In this document: in pieces, positions 60,961-64,000 of the stretch
Layout of the letters: the number at the start of each line of letters is the position of its first letter
How positions within the stretch are numbered: the stretch's first letter is position 1
NCBI GenBank assembly: GCA_034664125.1
Contig: JAXDIG010000016.1
Coordinates: forward strand, 43,455-107,454
Direction: 5' to 3'
Length of the DNA: 64,000 nt
Origin: JACVRW01 sp034664125
Lineage (GTDB): Bacteria > Actinomycetota > Thermoleophilia > Solirubrobacterales > Thermoleophilaceae
Made by a program: the position numbers and the translations under genes
The notes under the pieces: generated by a model
Database searches by the model: none
The model's input: only the letters and a program-made list of their open reading frames with translations
Told to the model about the DNA's origin: nothing

Positions 60961-62341
60961 CGCGGGCCGCTCGGGTGCGGTGTTCGGGGTGGAGACGATC
61001 GACCTCGACCTCCCGCCGCTCGTAGGGGCGTTGAGCCGGCGCCTGCACGATCGCGGCGTGCCCGTCACGCCCGGCCGCTCGGCCGACTTCGCGCGGGCGC
61101 TCAAGCTCGTCCGGCCGATCTCGCGCCGGCGGCTGTACTGGACGGCGAGGTCGGTTTTCGTGTCCGATCAGGCGCAGGTCAAGGCCTTCGACGAGGTGTT
61201 CTTCTCGGTCTTCGGCGAGACGTCCGAAGGCGAGGACTTCGAGCCCGAAGACGCGCGGACCGTCGCCGCTCCGCCCGACGACCGGCCGAAGTCGGACCAC
61301 AAGGCGTCGCCGCGCGACTCCCGCGACGAGGATCCCCGTGCCGCCCTGTCGTCGCCGCCGCCGCGCGGGGGCGACGAGGACGAGGACGCGGCCGAGGTCG
61401 AGGTGCCGCTGGCGATGGCCAGCGACGATGAGCTGCTGAGGCAAAAGAGCTTCGACGCGCTGGAGCCGCACGAGGTCGCGCAGCTCTACCGTCTGATGTC
61501 GCGCCTCGAGCTCGCCACCCCGCGCCGCCGCACTCGCCGCTATGAGAAGGGCCGCCACGGAGAGCGCATCGACATGCGGCGAACGCTGCGCGCCAGCCAT
61601 CGCACCGGCGGGGACCCGATGCGCCTCGCGCATCGGCGCCGCCGCGTCGCGCGCAGGCGGCTCGTGATCCTGTGCGACATCTCCGGCTCGATGGAGCCCT
61701 ACGCGCGCGCCTACCTTCAGTTCCTGACCTCCGCCGCCGGCAGCGGTCCGAACGCCGAGGCGTTCGTGTTCGCCACGCGGCTGACCCGCCTGACCCGGGC
61801 CTTGAGCTCTCGCAACCCGGAGCGCGCGATCCAGCGCGCCGCCGCCGCCGCGCCCGACTGGTCGAGTGGCACGCGGATCGGCGACGCCCTGAGGGCGTTC
61901 AACGACCGCCACGGACGCCGCGGCATGGCCCGCGGCGCCGTGGTCGTGATCCTCTCCGACGGCTGGGAGCGCGGGGATCCGCTGCTGGTGGGGCGCGAGA
62001 TGGAGCGCCTTGCGCGCCTGGCCCATCGGATCGTGTGGGTCAATCCGCGGGTCAGCGCCGGCGCCTTCTCGGTGCAGTCCGCCGGCATGGTGGCCGCGCT
62101 GCCCCACTGCGACGCGCTCGTGAGCGGGCATAGCTTCCAGGCGCTTGGCGAGGTCGCCGAGGCGATCGGGGCGGAGTCGTGGGGCCGCCGAGGCTCGGCG
62201 GCAGAGCGCTGGCAGCTGCCCGCGGCGGCCGAGGACGGCGAGCCATGGGCGAGCGCGACCCCGGTGCCGGGCAGCTCGGTCGCGATGCCCAGCGGGCACG
62301 GACCGAGCAGGGGCAGGACCACCCCGGGATGGGTGACATGA
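60953..62341 (+). CDS. coxE: CoxE-type von Willebrand A protein
   Basis: A 462-residue protein (GTG start). The VWA/CoxE domain (about 230-415) has the metal-ion motif DISGSM and later TRIGDAL and LSDGWERGD. The N-terminal half has Arg-rich and acidic linkers (PPPRGGDEDEDAAE). CoxE proteins act with CoxD in assembling the active site. The C-terminal 50 residues are a Pro/Ser-rich extension. It overlaps the next gene by ATGA. Confidence 0.94.
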   Translation: MSDAGRSGAVFGVETIDLDLPPLVGALSRRLHDRGVPVTPGRSADFARALKLVRPISRRRLYWTARSVFVSDQAQVKAFDEVFFSVFGETSEGEDFEPEDARTVAAPPDDRPKSDHKASPRDSRDEDPRAALSSPPPRGGDEDEDAAEVEVPLAMASDDELLRQKSFDALEPHEVAQLYRLMSRLELATPRRRTRRYEKGRHGERIDMRRTLRASHRTGGDPMRLAHRRRRVARRRLVILCDISGSMEPYARAYLQFLTSAAGSGPNAEAFVFATRLTRLTRALSSRNPERAIQRAAAAAPDWSSGTRIGDALRAFNDRHGRRGMARGAVVVILSDGWERGDPLLVGREMERLARLAHRIVWVNPRVSAGAFSVQSAGMVAALPHCDALVSGHSFQALGEVAEAIGAESWGRRGSAAERWQLPAAAEDGEPWASATPVPGSSVAMPSGHGPSRGRTTPGWVT

Positions 62342-62538
62342 GCGCCCCCTCGGCCAAGACGTGCATCTACCCGGGGTGCGAGCGGCCCGCGGTCGCGGCG
62401 CACCCGCTGGGCGGACCGCAGCCCTCTTTCTGCGACTTGGAGGAGCACAACGCGCTCACTGCGCATCAGGAGCGCCAGCGCCTCGCGAACGAGGGCGATG
62501 ATCCGCCATCACCAAACCAAGGAGAGATCCAGCCGTGA
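62338..62538 (+). CDS. 66-residue Cys-containing small protein in the cox operon
   Basis: The ATG lies in ATGA at the end of coxE. The protein has CIYPGCERPAV (Cys-x4-Cys) near residue 9-14, a conserved-looking HPLGGPQPSFCDLEEH stretch with a third Cys and two His, and a charged disordered tail. It could bind zinc as a small finger, or copper. Its stop overlaps the next gene (GTGA). No family recognised. Confidence 0.72.
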   Translation: MSAPSAKTCIYPGCERPAVAAHPLGGPQPSFCDLEEHNALTAHQERQRLANEGDDPPSPNQGEIQP

Positions 62539-62996
62539 CTGACGAGGCCTACCGAGCAGTTTTTCTGCGCGTGCACCCCACCGGCAAGATGGTGCTCAGC
62601 CTGACCACCGAGTCCGACGGGAAGGAGGGCCAGTACGCCCGGCTCGTGGCCGACGAGCTCGGCATCCCGGCGCTCGACGTCAAGGTCGTTCCCGCGGACA
62701 CCGACCGGTTCGGCGTCGGCCATAGCTACAACACCAGTCCCTCCGAGGGAACCAGCGGGGCGATCGCCAGGGCCACCGAGAAGATTCGCGCCAAGGGGCA
62801 GCTGCTCGCGGGCGCGGCGCTGGAAACCTCACCTGAAACCCTCAAATGGGTCAACGGCACGTGGGTCATGGTGGACGGCAGCGACCCGACGCAGGTCAAG
62901 ACGGTCGAGGACGTCGCGCTGTACGCGCACGGCAGCGGCGCCCTGCCGCCGGGAGTCGAGGGCGGGCTCGACGCGCAGACCGTCTACAACGACTGA
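62535..62996 (+). CDS. Free-standing CoxL-segment homologue (153 residues)
   Basis: GTG start with AAGGAGAG upstream, overlapping the previous stop. Nearly the whole protein aligns without large gaps to CoxL residues about 498-634: shared blocks include DELGIP, DTD, ALETSPETLKW/ MLETAPDDLAW and GVEGGLDAQ-VY. The CoxL cofactor motif QGQGHET is replaced by SDGKEG, so it should not bind molybdopterin. It is far too short to be an enzyme of this family. Intact frame, own ribosome site and operon position argue for a maintained gene rather than debris. It may be a decoy, chaperone or assembly scaffold. Confidence 0.82.
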   Translation: MTDEAYRAVFLRVHPTGKMVLSLTTESDGKEGQYARLVADELGIPALDVKVVPADTDRFGVGHSYNTSPSEGTSGAIARATEKIRAKGQLLAGAALETSPETLKWVNGTWVMVDGSDPTQVKTVEDVALYAHGSGALPPGVEGGLDAQTVYND

Positions 62997-63009
62997 TCCC
63001 GAGCGGAGG

Positions 63010-63555
63010 ATGTCCATCCAGCCAGGCACGTACAGGCTCGGCCCTCAGAACGGCACCCTCTCGGTGAGGACCGCGCGCACCGGCGCCGCGGCAAAGGCCG
63101 GGCACGACCTGCTGATACACGTCACCGCTTGGCAGGCGACGCTCGAGGTCGGCGAGGATCCGGCGCAGACCAGCATCGTGCTCGACGCGGACGCCACGTC
63201 TCTACGCGTGCGCGAGGGCACCGGTGGGATGCAGTCGCTCGGGGACGACGACAAGGCCAACATCGAGACGACGATCGACGACGAGGTGTTGAAGCGGAAC
63301 GGCATCGGATTCCGCTCGACCGAGGCTCAGGCGGCCGGGGGCGGCAACTGGATCAGCGTGCAGGGCGAGCTGACGCTCGCCGGCGCGGCGCGGCCGATCG
63401 CGTTCGACCTCGCGGCGGGCGAGGACGGCGAGCTCACCGGCACGGCTGTCGTGAAGCAGACCGACTGGGGGATCAAGCCCTACTCGGCTCTATTCGGCGC
63501 GCTGAAGGTCGCCGACGAGGTCGAGGTCGCGATCGACGCCCGGCTCGACCGTTAG
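63010..63555 (+). CDS. YceI-family lipid/quinone-binding protein
   Basis: A 181-residue lipocalin-like beta-barrel protein: TYRLGPQNGTLSVRT, ...AGHDLLIHV..., FRSTEAQ, VQGELTLAGAARPIAFDL and QTDWGIKPYS match YceI/polyisoprenoid-binding proteins, which hold isoprenoid or quinone tails. No signal peptide. GGAGG abuts ATG with zero spacing, which is odd and could favour a slightly later start. At the end of the cox operon it could handle menaquinone for CO dehydrogenase, a role filled by CoxG elsewhere; this is inference. Confidence 0.88.
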   Translation: MSIQPGTYRLGPQNGTLSVRTARTGAAAKAGHDLLIHVTAWQATLEVGEDPAQTSIVLDADATSLRVREGTGGMQSLGDDDKANIETTIDDEVLKRNGIGFRSTEAQAAGGGNWISVQGELTLAGAARPIAFDLAAGEDGELTGTAVVKQTDWGIKPYSALFGALKVADEVEVAIDARLDR

Positions 63556-63635
63556 CCGCAGCTCTATGAAGACGCTAGTAATTTTGCAGTTTCCTCTTAG
63601 GGACCTGCCCGTCGGTTCGGTGTAGGGTCGCGAGC

Positions 63636-64000
63636 ATGGAACGCATAGGCGGCAGCCGTTCGGGAGTCCTGCAGTGGGTCGTGGTACTGGTCGTCGGCGT
63701 GCTCGTCGTGACCGTGGTCCTCGGCCTGAACCTGATTTCCCGTCTGAATGACGGCCAGAAGGTCCTGGACTCGGCCAGGCCGGCGTTCACCCCTGACCGC
63801 GTCGCCGCCGCCCGAAGCGGCATCGACGTCATCTCCAAGAACGTGGACGCTGCCGATCCGATCATCACGGAGCAGGGTGGCGGCGCGGCCGAGGTGCCGA
63901 AGCTGATCGCGTTCGTCTCGAAGCAGACGGGCCTTTCGCAGGCCGACGTCGTGGCTGCGCTCCAGAAGAACTTCCCGCACACGCTGGCGCTGCTGCAGGC
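63636..64000 (+). CDS. Membrane-anchored protein of unknown function (partial, runs off the window)
   Basis: ATG 63636 opens a frame of at least 121 residues to the edge. MERIGGSRSGVLQW leads into one membrane segment (about 12-35). The following part is helical (DGQKVLDSARPAFTPDRVAAAR, LSQADVVAALQKNFPHTLALL). It resembles the Mce-associated or dimerisation-type actinobacterial membrane proteins in general plan only. The 80 bases before it are AT-richer and probably hold its promoter. Confidence 0.7.
   Translation, partial: MERIGGSRSGVLQWVVVLVVGVLVVTVVLGLNLISRLNDGQKVLDSARPAFTPDRVAAARSGIDVISKNVDAADPIITEQGGGAAEVPKLIAFVSKQTGLSQADVVAALQKNFPHTLALLQ

Overview
The window is high-GC bacterial DNA with tightly packed genes, many GTG/TTG starts and 1-8 bp start/stop overlaps. 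Several features point to Actinomycetota, most likely the Thermoleophilia/Solirubrobacterales lineage: a fused PafB-PafC regulator, groES under CIRCE operators, a c-di-AMP (ydaO) riboswitch ahead of a cell-wall hydrolase, a long-form RmlA, and form I CO dehydrogenase genes in the order coxM-coxS-coxL-coxD-coxE. The taxonomic placement is inference from gene content, not from a marker-gene search.

Layout. 1-5.8 kb: the tail of an unknown gene, a basic helix-rich protein, Mrp ATPase, a 7Fe ferredoxin, a diguanylate cyclase and a methyltransferase/NAD(P)-epimerase pair. 5.8-7.9 kb: groEL-groES with two tandem CIRCE operators. 7.9-16.8 kb: housekeeping genes (ASCH, Nudix, pcm, Crp-type regulator, threonine dehydratase, aldo/keto reductase, pseudouridine catabolism psuG plus PfkB kinase, an ECF sigma factor with a DUF4349 protein). 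16.8-26.2 kb: GDPD, then a DNA-repair block (Nei glycosylase, exonuclease III, Lhr helicase) and a PAS-GGDEF-EAL protein. 26.3-33.4 kb: riboswitch-controlled NlpC/P60-like hydrolase, family 5 uracil-DNA glycosylase, an ABC-2 exporter, and dTDP-rhamnose genes (rmlB, rmlD, rmlA) split by a divergent XRE regulator with an elaborate palindromic operator. 33.4-42.1 kb: secreted M14 carboxypeptidase, fused PafBC, CarS-like protein, YhaM-like HD nuclease, SDR, EcsC, acid phosphatase and a ferritin-like protein.

42.2-50.6 kb is a genomic island. An intact tRNA-Phe(GAA) gene sits at its left end, and a perfect 43-bp copy of the tRNA 3' part lies at 50534-50576. Inside are an integrase remnant, a frameshifted gene, a membrane protein, repeat-rich basic proteins, a zeta-toxin-like kinase coupled to a basic-tailed partner, and a coupled pair made of a coiled-coil protein and a DUF4041/T5orf172-type GIY-YIG nuclease. 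The two coupled pairs look like accessory conflict or defence modules.

50.6-64 kb: a serine hydrolase with BTRD1-like tandem repeats, two unknown probable beta-sandwich proteins, a promoter followed by five consecutive tiny single-membrane-segment proteins, a mini ADP-ribosyltransferase-like protein, and the CO dehydrogenase operon. CoxL carries AYRCSFR, the active-site motif of true form I enzymes. Downstream of coxE are a 66-residue Cys-containing protein, a 153-residue free-standing piece homologous to one segment of CoxL, a YceI-family protein and a further membrane-anchored protein cut by the window end. The five membrane proteins and the CoxL-like piece are, in my reading, the most promising undescribed components.
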